From positions 125,804 through 189,803 of the forward strand of contig JAUYVH010000006.1 in assembly GCA_030715135.1 (NCBI GenBank): a DNA stretch of 64,000 nt, written 5' to 3'. The notes beneath the pieces are model-generated. The model did no database searches, was not told the DNA's origin, and saw nothing but the letters and a program-made list of their open reading frames with translations. How positions within the stretch are numbered: the stretch's first letter is position 1; each line of letters begins with the position of its first letter. Shown here piece after piece: positions 11,355 through 22,849 of the stretch. The position numbers were made by a program, and so were the translations under genes. Source of the stretch: Keguizhuia sedimenti (GTDB lineage: Bacteria; Pseudomonadota; Gammaproteobacteria; Burkholderiales; Burkholderiaceae_D).

Positions 11355-12818
11355 ATGGGAAAAGTAACCGGTTTTCTGGAATACCAGCGGCTGCAGGAAG
11401 CAAGCGAAGCTCCTGATTCGCGCAAGAAGCATTACAAGGAATTTACCGTTCATCTGAGCGATGCGGACGCGAAAATCCAGGGCGCGCGCTGCATGGACTG
11501 CGGCATTCCGTTCTGCAATACCGGCTGCCCGGTCAACAACATCATTCCTGACTGGAATGACCTGGTTTACCACGGCAATTACAAGGAAGCGCTGGACAAC
11601 CTGCATTCCACAAATAATTTTCCGGAATTTACCGGCCGTATCTGCCCGGCACCTTGCGAAGCGGCTTGTACGCTCGGCATCAACAACGAACCGGTCGGCA
11701 TCAAGTCGATCGAGCATTTCATTATCGACAAGGGTTGGGAAAACGGGTGGGTGATCCCGCAAGTGCCGACTGTCAAGACTGGCAAGAAAATCGCCGTAGT
11801 CGGTTCGGGTCCTGCCGGAATGGCTGCAGCCCAGCAGCTGGCACGCGTCGGCCACGACGTGACGGTATTCGAGAAAAATGATCGTGTCGGCGGCTTGCTG
11901 CGTTATGGCATTCCTGACTTCAAGATGGAGAAATCGCATATTGATCGTCGCGTCGAGCAGATGAAGGCGGAAGGCGTGACTTTCCGTACCGGTGTGCTGG
12001 TCGGAAAGGATTTTCCGTCGAACGTGATCAACTGGTCCAAGGAAACCGTTTCAACTGAACAGTTGAACAAGGAATTCGACGCCATCATCATCGCCGGCGG
12101 CGCCGAGACGCCTCGGGATCTGCCGGTGCCTGGCCGTGAATTGAAAGGCGTACATTTCGCAATGGACTTCCTTGGTCCGCAAAATAAGGCCAATGCCGGC
12201 GACAAGCTCAAGGACCAGATCATGGCAACCGGCAAGCATGTCATCGTGATCGGCGGCGGCGATACCGGTTCCGACTGTGTCGGCACCTCCAATCGTCATG
12301 GCGCCGCATCGGTCGCGCAATTCGAGTTGCTGCCTCAGCCGCCAGAGACAGAGAACAAGCCTCTGGTATGGCCTTACTGGCCGACCAAGCTGCGTACCTC
12401 CAGCTCGCACGAGGAAGGCTGCGAACGTGACTGGGCGGTGGCCACCAAGCGCCTGGAAGGCAAGGGCGGCAAAGTAGAGAAGCTGATCGCTGCGCGCGTC
12501 GAATGGAAAGACGGCAAGATGCAGGAAGTGCCGGACTCGGAATTCGAAATGAAGGCTGACCTGGTTCTGCTGGCGATGGGTTTCGTGTCGCCGGTACAGC
12601 AAGTGTTGGACGCTTTCGGTGTTGAGAAGGATATGCGCGGCAACGCCAAGGCAACTACGGATGGCGACGGTTGCTACAAAACTTCAGTGGATAAAGTATT
12701 CGCTGCCGGCGACATGCGCCGTGGACAATCGCTGGTTGTCTGGGCGATCCGTGAAGGCCGGCAGTGTGCCCGTGCGGTCGACGAGTATTTGATGGGAAGC
12801 TCGGTTTTGCCGAGATAA
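11355..12818 (+). CDS. gltD: Glutamate synthase (NADPH) small chain
   Basis: Oxidoreductase subunit passing electrons from NADPH through FAD and Fe-S clusters to GltB. It has N-terminal cysteine clusters ([17 protein letters not shown] and [16 protein letters not shown]), an FAD-binding [14 protein letters not shown] near residue 150, and an NADPH-binding [13 protein letters not shown] near residue 300. I chose the ATG at 11355 ([12 protein letters not shown], the family's normal N-terminus, 487 aa) over an in-frame GTG at 11343, because GAGGG is spaced for the ATG. A diverged copy of its last 22 codons lies about 157 bp downstream. Confidence 0.96.
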   Translation: MGKVTGFLEYQRLQEASEAPDSRKKHYKEFTVHLSDADAKIQGARCMDCGIPFCNTGCPVNNIIPDWNDLVYHGNYKEALDNLHSTNNFPEFTGRICPAPCEAACTLGINNEPVGIKSIEHFIIDKGWENGWVIPQVPTVKTGKKIAVVGSGPAGMAAAQQLARVGHDVTVFEKNDRVGGLLRYGIPDFKMEKSHIDRRVEQMKAEGVTFRTGVLVGKDFPSNVINWSKETVSTEQLNKEFDAIIIAGGAETPRDLPVPGRELKGVHFAMDFLGPQNKANAGDKLKDQIMATGKHVIVIGGGDTGSDCVGTSNRHGAASVAQFELLPQPPETENKPLVWPYWPTKLRTSSSHEEGCERDWAVATKRLEGKGGKVEKLIAARVEWKDGKMQEVPDSEFEMKADLVLLAMGFVSPVQQVLDAFGVEKDMRGNAKATTDGDGCYKTSVDKVFAAGDMRRGQSLVVWAIREGRQCARAVDEYLMGSSVLPR

Positions 12819-12830
12819 TGGATCGCACGG

Positions 12831-12850
12831 CTCCGGCTTGCGAGCCGGAG
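12831..12850 (+). terminator. GC-rich hairpin just after gltD
   Basis: CTCCGGCT and AGCCGGAG form a perfect 8-bp stem with a TGCG loop, 12 nt past the gltD stop. There is no T-run, so it probably stabilises the mRNA end together with the terminator that follows. Confidence 0.5.
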
Positions 12851-12863
12851 CAGCGCTGGCCGG

Positions 12864-12895
12864 GACGGACAGGCAAAGGCCTGTCCGTCTTATTT
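12864..12895 (+). terminator. Intrinsic terminator of the gltBD operon
   Basis: GACGGACAGG and CCTGTCCGTC form a perfect 10-bp stem with a CAAAGG loop. TTATTT follows at once. Confidence 0.85.
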
Positions 12896-12910
12896 CCGGC
12901 TTCTGGCAGC

Positions 12911-12975
12911 GAAGGCCTTCAATGTGCCGGTGCCGTGGATGAATACCTGATGGCAGTTCAGCGCTGCCGAGATAA
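12911..12975 (+). pseudogene. Remnant of a second gltD 3' end
   Basis: Bases 12911-12975 align with the last 22 codons of gltD (12753-12818). The real gene reads [14 protein letters not shown] and the copy EGLQCAGAVDEYLM. After a variable stretch that is 1 nt shorter in the copy, both read ctgccgagataa or ttgccgagataa (the LPR-stop end), followed by a matching GGATC. Codons for V, D, E, Y, L in VDEYLM differ only at synonymous positions (for example gac/gat, gag/gaa, tat/tac, ttg/ctg). This points to descent from a functional but diverged gltD rather than recent copying of the neighbour. Homology does not clearly extend further upstream. Confidence 0.7.
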
Positions 12976-13369
12976 CGGATCATCCAGCATTGGCTTGCAC
13001 GCCGAGCCCGCGCTCGTCGGATTGAACGGCCGGTTCAATGAGCCCGATTCCTTTTCGCGAAGGTTATCAACGCATAAGCGCTTGATGAGCATGATGCGGC
13101 TGTACTACTGCCACGCTGACACAGCCTTCGCCAAACGTAGTCCTTGCTAAGGTCTGTAATGCGGCAGCTTTGCATCTAAACCTGATTCCCGAGATTTTTG
13201 TCAAATTTGCAAGGGCGGCCCGCGATGTGGAAAAACATTCGTAATATCAGGTTTGCTTGCTGAGCTAATGCCCGCTGATTGTTGTATTGGATTGATGCAA
13301 ATAGGGAGCGTCCGAAGCGTTTATCATTTCTGCACTACAATTACAGCTTTTCGTCTATAAACACCGCCC
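12976..13369. other. Non-coding stretch between gltD remnant and mlaF
   Basis: No credible gene is visible. It contains a 7-bp hairpin ATTGAAC-ggccg-GTTCAAT at 13021-13039 without a T-run. A TACAAT at 13336-13341 is a possible -10 for the mla operon, but no good -35 precedes it. Base use is unlike the coding flanks, which fits decayed sequence left beside the gltD remnant. Confidence 0.5.
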
Positions 13370-14173
13370 GTGTCCAACCTTGTTGAAATTCGTGATGTGC
13401 AATTCGGTTATGGAGAGCGCCTGATCCTGTCAGGCCTCACCATGGAATTCGGGCGCGGCAAAGTCATCGCCGTCATGGGCGGCTCGGGCTCGGGCAAAAC
13501 CACAATTCTGCGTTTGATCGGCGGCCAGTTGCGGCCAGGTTCCGGGACTGTGAAGGTTGAGGGTGAAAATGTCCATGCATTGGATACAAAAGCCCTGTAC
13601 GCCATGCGGCGCAAGATGGGCATGCTGTTTCAGCACGGCGCATTGTTCACCGACCTGACGGTATTTGAAAACGTCGCTTTTCCTTTGCGGGAACATACTG
13701 ATCTGCCGGAAAGCCTGATTCGCGATCTGGTGTTGATGAAGTTGCATGCAGTAGGCCTGCGCAATGCCGCATATCTGAAGCCATCGGAAGTGTCCGGCGG
13801 CATGGCGCGACGGGTAGCCCTGGCTAGGGCGATTGCGCTTGATCCGCAGTTGATCATGTACGACGAGCCCTTTGCCGGACTCGACCCGATTTCAATGGGT
13901 GTCATTGCGAATACGATTCGCCGTCTCAACGATGCGCTCGGCTCCACTTCGATTCTCGTCTCTCATGACGTGCATGAATCTTTTACGATTGCCGATTACG
14001 TGTATTTCCTGTCGCATGGGAAAATCGTCGCGCACGGAACGCCGGCCGAAATGCTGGCGTCAAGCGACCCCTATGTGAAGCAGTTCGTGCATGCGGAGGC
14101 GGATGGACCGGTTCCTTTCCATTATCCGGGCAAGTCACTGGCCGAGGACTTAGGCATAGGACGGGCGTCATGA
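13370..14173 (+). CDS. mlaF: Phospholipid ABC transporter ATP-binding protein MlaF
   Basis: ATPase of the inner-membrane MlaFEDB complex, which moves phospholipids between the inner membrane and the periplasmic carrier MlaC to keep the outer membrane asymmetric. 267 aa, with Walker A GGSGSGKTT near residue 38, the ABC signature SGGMARRVALARA and the Walker B LIMYDEPFAGLDP. The start is GTG with no obvious Shine-Dalgarno. The stop overlaps the mlaE start as ATGA. It heads a six-gene operon mlaFEDACB. Confidence 0.95.
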   Translation: MSNLVEIRDVQFGYGERLILSGLTMEFGRGKVIAVMGGSGSGKTTILRLIGGQLRPGSGTVKVEGENVHALDTKALYAMRRKMGMLFQHGALFTDLTVFENVAFPLREHTDLPESLIRDLVLMKLHAVGLRNAAYLKPSEVSGGMARRVALARAIALDPQLIMYDEPFAGLDPISMGVIANTIRRLNDALGSTSILVSHDVHESFTIADYVYFLSHGKIVAHGTPAEMLASSDPYVKQFVHAEADGPVPFHYPGKSLAEDLGIGRAS

Positions 14174-14952
14174 TCATTAACTTTTTTTCACTGATCGGGC
14201 GTGTTGTGCGCGAATTCATCCTGAACGTAGGATTCGGCACGCGTACTTTTTTCGCAGTCTTGCGCGCTTCCGCCGGCCTGTGGCGCAGGCTTCGCCTGGT
14301 GACCGACCAGATCCATTTCATTGGCAATTATTCACTGGTGATCATTGCTGTCTCCGGCCTGTTCGTTGGTTTTGTGCTGGGACTGCAAGGTTATTACACG
14401 CTCAATAAATACGGTTCGGAGCAGGCACTGGGTTTGCTTGTAGCATTGTCGTTGACACGCGAGTTGGGGCCGGTGGTGACGGCCTTGCTTTTTGCCGGCC
14501 GTGCCGGCACGTCGCTCACGGCTGAAATCGGCTTGATGAAGGCAGGAGAGCAACTGTCCGCAATGGAGATGATGGCCGTGAATCCACTGGAGCGGGTACT
14601 GGCGCCGCGATTCTGGGCAGGAGTGATTGCCATGCCGTTACTCGCTACCATTTTCAGCGCCGTTGGGGTACTTGGCGGCTATGTCGTCGGAGTGCAATTG
14701 ATCGGTGTCGATGAAGGCGCATTCTGGTCGCAGATGCAAGCCGGGGTCGACGTCTGGAACGATATCGTCAATGGTGTGATTAAAAGCATCGTATTCGGAT
14801 TTGCCGTGACTTTTATTGCGCTGTTCCAGGGATATGAGGCGCAGCCCACGCCGGAAGGAGTGGCGCGTGCGACGACCCGGACGGTGGTGATCGGTTCGCT
14901 GACAGTATTGTGGCTGGATTTCTTGCTTACGGCCCTGATGTTTACACAGTGA
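14170..14952 (+). CDS. mlaE: Phospholipid ABC transporter permease MlaE
   Basis: Permease subunit of the Mla complex, 260 aa with five or six hydrophobic segments. Conserved family stretches are visible: GLFVGFVLGLQGYYTL, LTRELGPVVTALLFAGRAG and AEIGLMKAGEQLSAMEMM. Its start is fused to the mlaF stop by a 4-nt overlap, so the two are translationally coupled. A 105-nt gap separates it from mlaD. Confidence 0.95.
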   Translation: MIINFFSLIGRVVREFILNVGFGTRTFFAVLRASAGLWRRLRLVTDQIHFIGNYSLVIIAVSGLFVGFVLGLQGYYTLNKYGSEQALGLLVALSLTRELGPVVTALLFAGRAGTSLTAEIGLMKAGEQLSAMEMMAVNPLERVLAPRFWAGVIAMPLLATIFSAVGVLGGYVVGVQLIGVDEGAFWSQMQAGVDVWNDIVNGVIKSIVFGFAVTFIALFQGYEAQPTPEGVARATTRTVVIGSLTVLWLDFLLTALMFTQ

Positions 14953-15057
14953 AGCGATTGATGGCTGTAATACTCAAGTAATGCGGCTGACGGGCCCGGA
15001 CTTTTTGTAAATCATAGATTTTACGTAATGTACATCCCATATTTAGGGTATTAAATT

Positions 15058-15531
15058 ATGCAACGCAAATCGTTAGACTTATGGGTAGGAATATTCGTGC
15101 TTCTCGGGGCTGCAGCCTTGCTGTTCCTGGCGCTGAAGGCGGGCAATATGAGTTCATTCAGTTTCGGCGAAACTTATCCGGTCGTTGCAAAATTCGACAA
15201 TATTGGCGGCTTGAAACCTCGTGCGCCGGTAAAAAGCGCAGGTGTGGTCGTGGGACGAGTCGAAAAAATTTCATTCGATGACCAAAGTTTTCAGGCATTG
15301 GTGACGTTACAGTTGGAAAGCAATGTGAAGTTTCCCAAGGATTCGTCGGCGAAAATCCTGACATCCGGGTTGCTCGGAGAGCAATACATTGGGCTGGAAC
15401 CCGGCGGGGACATGAACAATCTCGTTGCCGGGGATAGAATCAAGATGACCCAGTCAGCTATTGTTCTTGAAAATTTAATCAGCCAGTTCTTGTTCAGCAA
15501 GGCTGCTGAAGGAAAAGAGGAAGGCAAGTAA
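15058..15531 (+). CDS. mlaD: Mla substrate-binding MCE-domain protein MlaD
   Basis: Periplasm-facing MCE protein anchored by one N-terminal helix (residues about 7-27, LWVGIFVLLGAAALLFLALK) and forming the hexameric ring through which lipids pass. The MCE domain runs from about residue 38 (YPVVAKFDNIGGLKPRAPVK) to 125, including GLLGEQYIGLEPGG. 157 aa is slightly shorter than E. coli MlaD. Its TAA overlaps the mlaA ATG by one base. Confidence 0.95.
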   Translation: MQRKSLDLWVGIFVLLGAAALLFLALKAGNMSSFSFGETYPVVAKFDNIGGLKPRAPVKSAGVVVGRVEKISFDDQSFQALVTLQLESNVKFPKDSSAKILTSGLLGEQYIGLEPGGDMNNLVAGDRIKMTQSAIVLENLISQFLFSKAAEGKEEGK

Positions 15532-16478
15532 TGAACCATCTGATGCGCAGCCTGATGGCGCTGACCATCTCGGTCGTGATGACAGGATGCGCAACAACCA
15601 ATCCGCAGGACCCATTCGAAGGATACAACCGGGCGATGTTTGAATTCAACGATAAGTTGGATCAGGCGGTGCTCAAGCCAACTGCAATCGTGTACCGTGA
15701 AACGGCACCGAATGTCGTGCAAATAGCAGTCGCCAATTTTTTTGAAAATCTCAGCGATGTCTGGACCGGCGCAAACAATTTGCTCCAGGGTAAAGTGGAG
15801 GACGGGCTGAACGACTTCATGCGTTTTTCCGTGAATTCTACATTCGGGCTCGCGGGCTTGATCGACATTGGTTCTGCGGCAGGCATTCCCAAGCACAAGC
15901 AGGATTTTGGAACGACACTTGGTGTATGGGGAATACCATCAGGTCCTTACCTCGTGTTGCCACTGATGGGTCCTAGCACTGTGCGCGATACGGCCGCGCT
16001 GCCAGTCGACTTCCAGGGTGATCCATGGAGTTATGTGGACCCGGCACGCGCACGTTATGCCGGCTCTGCCGTACGCCTGGTCGATAAGCGCGCCGCAGCG
16101 CTGGATGCATTCAATCTGATTGAGGAAGCTGCGCTTGACCGATACGAATTCATCCGGGATGCGTTCATGCAGCGACGCGAGAACAAGATCAATCAGAGCA
16201 AGGAGCGTCGCGACGAGGCATGGCCTGATAACCAGAGTCAGTCCGGCGCGGAGCCTTCTGAAGACACTGTTAAGGTTTCTTACATTAATTCCGAAAGTGG
16301 CTCGGAACAAAGAATTCCTGGCATTGTCACAATTATCAGCAACATGCCAAATCAATCGGATGCAAGTGTTTTTGCTTCCGTCGAAGCAGATGGGTTGGAA
16401 AAGCCATTCGTGCCCTTATCCGTGGTAAAGCTGAACGCTGAAACGGCGACCTTGTCATCCAAAGCGACTCCTTACTAG
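15531..16478 (+). CDS. mlaA: Outer-membrane lipid asymmetry lipoprotein MlaA (VacJ)
   Basis: Outer-membrane lipoprotein that removes misplaced phospholipids from the outer leaflet and hands them to MlaC. It has a signal peptide with the lipobox VMTGC, so the mature N-terminus is the Cys near residue 17. The MlaA domain starts PFEGYNRAMFEFND and continues through GVWGIPSGPYLVLPLMGPST. At 315 aa it is longer than the usual 250 or so: about 85 C-terminal residues after RRDEAWPDN form a polar, Ser/Glu-rich tail without recognised domain. Its place inside the mla operon, between mlaD and mlaC, is usual for betaproteobacteria. Confidence 0.94.
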   Translation: MNHLMRSLMALTISVVMTGCATTNPQDPFEGYNRAMFEFNDKLDQAVLKPTAIVYRETAPNVVQIAVANFFENLSDVWTGANNLLQGKVEDGLNDFMRFSVNSTFGLAGLIDIGSAAGIPKHKQDFGTTLGVWGIPSGPYLVLPLMGPSTVRDTAALPVDFQGDPWSYVDPARARYAGSAVRLVDKRAAALDAFNLIEEAALDRYEFIRDAFMQRRENKINQSKERRDEAWPDNQSQSGAEPSEDTVKVSYINSESGSEQRIPGIVTIISNMPNQSDASVFASVEADGLEKPFVPLSVVKLNAETATLSSKATPY

Positions 16479-16530
16479 TTAGTATAATCGCGTGGACGGT
16501 ACGGTCCTTGTCTAGTCAAACTGGAAATCT

Positions 16531-17187
16531 ATGAAAACATTGCGTAAATTTTTTGCCATTCTGTTGGCATTCAACCTGTTGAACCTTGCGGCACCTGCAT
16601 TCGCACAGCAGGAAGGGCCTGATGCCTTGATCAAGCGGATCAGCCAGGAAGTAATGGACACAGCCAAAACCGATAAAGAAATCCAAAGCGGCAATCAAAA
16701 GAAAGTGCTGGAACTGGTTGAAGAAAAGATTCTTCCGCACGTAAATTTCCAGCGCATGACATCGCTGGCGGCCGGACGTTTCTGGCGTGAAGCGACACCG
16801 GAACAGCAACAGCAGTTGACGAACGAGTTCCGCAGTCTGCTGGTCTATACCTATTCGGGCGCGATCTCGCAGGTCAAGGACCAGCAACTGGAGTTCAGGC
16901 CATTCCGCGCCAGCCCTTCCGATACTGAAGTCGAAGTGCGCTCGCAAGTGCTGCAGCCACGCGGCGAGCCGATTCAGTTGAATTACCGGCTTGAGAAAAC
17001 CCCGGCCGGCTGGAAAATTTTTGATGTGAACGTATTGGGTGCCTGGCTGGTGGAAAGCTACAAGGGCAGCTTTGCGACGGAAATCGGCAAGAACGGCATC
17101 GACGGACTGATCAAAACGCTGTCCGATAAGAACAAGCGCCTTGCCGCCAACGCCGCCAAGCCTGTCAAAACTACTGCAGCCCGCTAA
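16531..17187 (+). CDS. mlaC: Periplasmic phospholipid carrier MlaC
   Basis: Soluble carrier shuttling phospholipids between MlaA and MlaFEDB. The cleavable signal peptide ends near APAFA-QQ (residue 23). The mature part carries the Tol_Tol_Ttg2 fold with HVNFQRMTSLAAGRFWR and WKIFDVNVLGAWLVESYK. 218 aa is normal. It lies 52 nt after mlaA and 10 nt before the preferred mlaB start. Confidence 0.95.
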   Translation: MKTLRKFFAILLAFNLLNLAAPAFAQQEGPDALIKRISQEVMDTAKTDKEIQSGNQKKVLELVEEKILPHVNFQRMTSLAAGRFWREATPEQQQQLTNEFRSLLVYTYSGAISQVKDQQLEFRPFRASPSDTEVEVRSQVLQPRGEPIQLNYRLEKTPAGWKIFDVNVLGAWLVESYKGSFATEIGKNGIDGLIKTLSDKNKRLAANAAKPVKTTAAR

Positions 17188-17197
17188 GCCGCCTACG

Positions 17198-17455
17198 ATG
17201 TTTGAACCAAGCGACACATTAAACTTTGCCAACGCAAAAGCAACCCTGGAGGCAGGGTTGCTGGCGATCTCATCCGGTCAGACGGAAATCGATCTCGCTC
17301 GACTTGCTTCTGTCGATTCAAGTGCAGTCGCAGTGTTGCTGGCATGGCAACGCGCCGCTCAGGCAAAAGGCTCGGTGCTCCATTTTCATCATGTTCCTCA
17401 TAATCTTCAAAGTCTGATCGATCTGTACAGCGTCGATACACTGCTGGGACATTAA
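17198..17455 (+). CDS. mlaB: STAS-domain protein MlaB
   Basis: Small cytoplasmic STAS protein that binds MlaF and stabilises the transporter. About 85 aa with the core IDLARLASVDSSAVAVLLAW, where the SS pair sits at the loop typically touched by the ATPase. An in-frame upstream start at 17141 would overlap mlaC by 47 nt and add a low-complexity Pro-rich extension, so the ATG at 17198 (MFEPSDTLNF) is preferred. It is the last gene of the mla operon. A TATAAT at 17515-17520, with no good -35, may start the next unit. Confidence 0.88.
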   Translation: MFEPSDTLNFANAKATLEAGLLAISSGQTEIDLARLASVDSSAVAVLLAWQRAAQAKGSVLHFHHVPHNLQSLIDLYSVDTLLGH

Positions 17456-17590
17456 AGTATCCCTGCCAAGCAAGGTCTGACTGAAGGCCTCGCAGCAGAG
17501 CCGCAAAAATCCCCTATAATCGATAGCTTCGCTGTACAGCTTTTCATGCCATGTGCAGCGCCAACTATACGAAGAATGTACTAAGCCGGT

Positions 17591-18502
17591 ATGGCTGCCA
17601 TTTCGATTTCCAATGTCAAAAAACGCTACGGCGCACTTCAGGCGCTTGACGGCGTATCGCTCACCATTGAGCAGGGTGAGTTCTTTGGCTTGCTCGGGCC
17701 CAATGGTGCTGGCAAAACGACCTTGATCTCTATCGTGGCAGGGCTGAACCGAGCCGATTCCGGCGCCGTAGCGATCCATGGCCACGACACAGTGACCGAC
17801 TATCGCAACGCCCGCAGGCTGCTGGGAGTCGTGCCGCAGGAGTTGGTGTTCGATCCTTTTTTTACCGTGCGCGAAACCCTGCGCATGCAATCCGGTTATT
17901 TCGGACTGAAAAAGAATGATGACTGGATCGATGAAGTCATGCACCATCTCGATCTAACCGGAAAAGCGGAAACCAATACGCGCGCGCTTTCCGGCGGCAT
18001 GAAGCGGCGTGTGCTGGTTGCACAGGCACTGGTGCACAAGCCGCCCGTCATCGTGCTGGATGAGCCGACCGCCGGCGTTGACGTGGAACTGCGCCAGACA
18101 TTGTGGAAATTCATCTCTCGTCTGAACCGCGAAGGGCACACGGTTGTCTTGACCACGCATTACCTTGAAGAGGCCCAGGCCCTGTGCAATCGTATCGCAA
18201 TGTTGAAATCCGGGAAGGTAGTCGCGCTGGACTCGACTTCCGCCCTGATCCGGCGCATTTCCGGTTCACAGCTGGTCGTTAGCCTAGAGCAGGGAACATT
18301 GCCGGAAGAATTAAAGCCCTTGGTTTCTCATCCGGATGAACTTGTATCAGGACACAAATTTACGCTAAGGATTACCGACTACCGCGAAGTCGAGCCGATC
18401 TTGGTCAGACTGCGCGAGGCAGGCGTGGTAATCGGCGACATGCAACTGCATCAAGCCGACCTGGAAGACGTGTTTATCCAGATTATGGGGAACGAAAAAT
18501 GA
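17591..18502 (+). CDS. yadG: ABC transporter ATP-binding protein (YadG type)
   Basis: ATPase of a two-gene exporter. 303 aa with Walker A GPNGAGKTT near residue 39, the signature LSGGMKRRVLVAQAL, Walker B VIVLDEPTAGVD, and a C-terminal extension of about 80 residues typical of the NodI/YadG group. The stop overlaps the start of the permease as ATGA. The transported substrate is unknown. The position immediately after mlaB and before ibaG-murA is common in Burkholderiales. Confidence 0.9.
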   Translation: MAAISISNVKKRYGALQALDGVSLTIEQGEFFGLLGPNGAGKTTLISIVAGLNRADSGAVAIHGHDTVTDYRNARRLLGVVPQELVFDPFFTVRETLRMQSGYFGLKKNDDWIDEVMHHLDLTGKAETNTRALSGGMKRRVLVAQALVHKPPVIVLDEPTAGVDVELRQTLWKFISRLNREGHTVVLTTHYLEEAQALCNRIAMLKSGKVVALDSTSALIRRISGSQLVVSLEQGTLPEELKPLVSHPDELVSGHKFTLRITDYREVEPILVRLREAGVVIGDMQLHQADLEDVFIQIMGNEK

Positions 18503-19254
18503 TCGGCTTCCAGACGCTTTTCTATAAGGAAGTGCTGCGCTTCTGGAAAGTGGCGACGCAGACCATTACTGCACCCATCGTTACCGCGATGCTGTATTTG
18601 CTGATCTTCGGCCATGTGCTGGAAGAGCATGTCGAGGTCTATCCTGGCGTACAATACACGGCATTCCTCGTGCCTGGTCTGGTCATGATGAGCATTCTGC
18701 AAAATTCCTTTGCCAATAGCTCTTCATCGCTGATCCAGTCGAAGATCACCGGTAATCTCGTGTTCGTACTGTTGCCGCCGCTGTCGCATTGGGAATTGTT
18801 TGGCGCTTACGTCTTGGCAGCAATGGTGCGCGGTATCGCGGTCGGCATGGGAGTCTTTCTGATCACCACATGGTTTGCCGATCTTTCGTTTGCCGCACCC
18901 TGGTGGATTGTTCTGTTCGCTTTATTAGGTGCGGCGATCCTTGCCACAATGGGAGTCATTGCAGGCATCTGGGCGGAAAAGTTTGATCAGTTGGCGGCAT
19001 TCCAGAATTTTCTGATCATGCCGGCAACATTTTTGGCAGGCGTGTTTTATTCCATCCATTCCTTGCCGGCGTTTTGGCAGGCGGTGTCGCATGTCAACCC
19101 GTTTTTTTATATGATTGACGGTTTTCGTTACGGATTCTTTGGTCAATCCGATATCAATCCTTCAATCAGTTTTGTAATTGTGTCCGTATTTTTTGCCCTG
19201 CTGGCCAGCCTGGCAGTACGATTGCTGCGAAGCGGTTATAAGCTGCGGCATTGA
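18499..19254 (+). CDS. yadH: ABC transporter permease (YadH / ABC-2 type)
   Basis: Inner-membrane partner of the preceding ATPase, 251 aa with six hydrophobic segments. The ABC-2 signature region is visible as FQNFLIMPATFLAGVFYSI followed by LPAFWQAVSHVNPFFYMIDG. It starts inside the ATPase stop codon (4-nt overlap). Substrate unknown. Confidence 0.9.
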   Translation: MIGFQTLFYKEVLRFWKVATQTITAPIVTAMLYLLIFGHVLEEHVEVYPGVQYTAFLVPGLVMMSILQNSFANSSSSLIQSKITGNLVFVLLPPLSHWELFGAYVLAAMVRGIAVGMGVFLITTWFADLSFAAPWWIVLFALLGAAILATMGVIAGIWAEKFDQLAAFQNFLIMPATFLAGVFYSIHSLPAFWQAVSHVNPFFYMIDGFRYGFFGQSDINPSISFVIVSVFFALLASLAVRLLRSGYKLRH

Positions 19255-19328
19255 AAATACTGGCGGATACGTAAAGTAATCAAGCAAGAGCGGACCGCTC
19301 ATTAATGACAAAAATCTAAAGGCAAACC

Positions 19329-21480
<2,152 letters not shown>

Positions 21481-21529
21481 ACGTACATAAAAAGCGGCAT
21501 CAACGCCATCGTGTCTTATCGAGAACATC

Positions 21530-22849
21530 ATGTCCATCACACTTCGCAAACTTGATTCAAGCCACCCGGATTTCAATGCGCAATTGAGTGCAGTGCTTGC
21601 ATTTGAAGCAGAAGAGGATCATGCGATCGATCAGGCAGTGGTCGGTATCCTGGCGGACGTAAAGGCGCGCGGCGATGCAGCCGTGCTCGATTGCACCAAT
21701 CGCTTCGATCGTTTGTCAGCCGACAGCGTTGCTTCCCTGGAACTCAAGCGGGAAGAATTGCAGGCGGCACTGGATGGCTTGTCTCCAGTTCGCCGCGCTG
21801 CCCTGCAAGCGGCGGCGGACCGGGTCCGGGCATATCATGAACGCCAGAAGCAGGAATGCGGTTCCGACGGCTTCACTTACCGCGAAGCCGATGGCACGCT
21901 GCTGGGCCAGAAAGTCACGCCGCTGGATCGCGTCGGCATCTATGTGCCGGGCGGGAAAGCTGCCTATCCCTCATCGGTATTGATGAATGCGATTCCCGCC
22001 AAAGTCGCGGGTGTGCAGGAAATCATCATGGTCGTACCGACGCCTAATGGCGTGAAGAACGAATTGGTGCTGGCGGCTGCGGCAATTGCCGGCGTTGATC
22101 GTGTATTCACCATTGGCGGCGCGCAAGCGGTCGCTGCACTGGCTTATGGCACCGCAACGATCCCGCAAGTCGACAAGATCGTCGGGCCCGGCAATGCATA
22201 TGTAGCCGCCGCTAAACGGCGCGTGTTTGGAATCGTCGGTATCGACATGATCGCCGGACCATCCGAAATACTTGTGCTGTGCGACGGCAGTACCGACCCG
22301 GATTGGGTGGCGATGGACCTGTTTTCGCAGGCCGAACACGATGAACTGGCGCAATCCATCCTGGTCTGCCCAGATTCCGCCTATATCGAAAAGGTGGAAG
22401 CCAGCATCAACCGGCAACTCGCCGATATGCCGCGCCATGAAGTGATTCGCACCTCGCTGACGAATCGCGGTGCCATGATCAAAGTGCGGAGCATGGAAGA
22501 GGCGTGCACGATCGCCAACACTATCGCCGCCGAACATCTGGAAATCTCCGCCGAAAATCCGCAGCAATGGGGGGATCAAGTTCGCCACGCCGGAGCCATG
22601 TTCCTGGGCCGATTTACCTCCGAGTCGCTGGGCGACTACTGCGCCGGGCCGAACCACGTTTTGCCGACTTCACGTACCGCCCGCTTTTCCTCGCCGCTTG
22701 GAGTGTACGACTTCCAGAAGCGATCCAGCATCATTCAAGTGAGTGAAGCCGGTGCGCAGACGCTGGGCAAGATTGCCGCAGAACTGGCCTACGGCGAAGG
22801 CTTGCAAGCCCATGCTCAATCTGCCGAATACCGCCTGCGAAAATCCTGA
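21530..22849 (+). CDS. hisD: Histidinol dehydrogenase
   Basis: Last two steps of histidine synthesis, L-histidinol to L-histidine with NAD and Zn. 439 aa, full length. Motifs include [19 protein letters not shown], the [12 protein letters not shown] region and the C-terminal [18 protein letters not shown]. The TGA overlaps the ATG of the following methyltransferase by one base (TGATG). Confidence 0.98.
   Translation: MSITLRKLDSSHPDFNAQLSAVLAFEAEEDHAIDQAVVGILADVKARGDAAVLDCTNRFDRLSADSVASLELKREELQAALDGLSPVRRAALQAAADRVRAYHERQKQECGSDGFTYREADGTLLGQKVTPLDRVGIYVPGGKAAYPSSVLMNAIPAKVAGVQEIIMVVPTPNGVKNELVLAAAAIAGVDRVFTIGGAQAVAALAYGTATIPQVDKIVGPGNAYVAAAKRRVFGIVGIDMIAGPSEILVLCDGSTDPDWVAMDLFSQAEHDELAQSILVCPDSAYIEKVEASINRQLADMPRHEVIRTSLTNRGAMIKVRSMEEACTIANTIAAEHLEISAENPQQWGDQVRHAGAMFLGRFTSESLGDYCAGPNHVLPTSRTARFSSPLGVYDFQKRSSIIQVSEAGAQTLGKIAAELAYGEGLQAHAQSAEYRLRKS

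Noticed and set aside
12764..13150. 128-codon plus-strand frame overlapping the gltD end
   Set aside because: It starts inside gltD in the wrong frame, and its only gltD-like part is the decayed tail remnant, which continues past the frameshift into unrelated sequence. Treated as pseudogene plus non-coding DNA.
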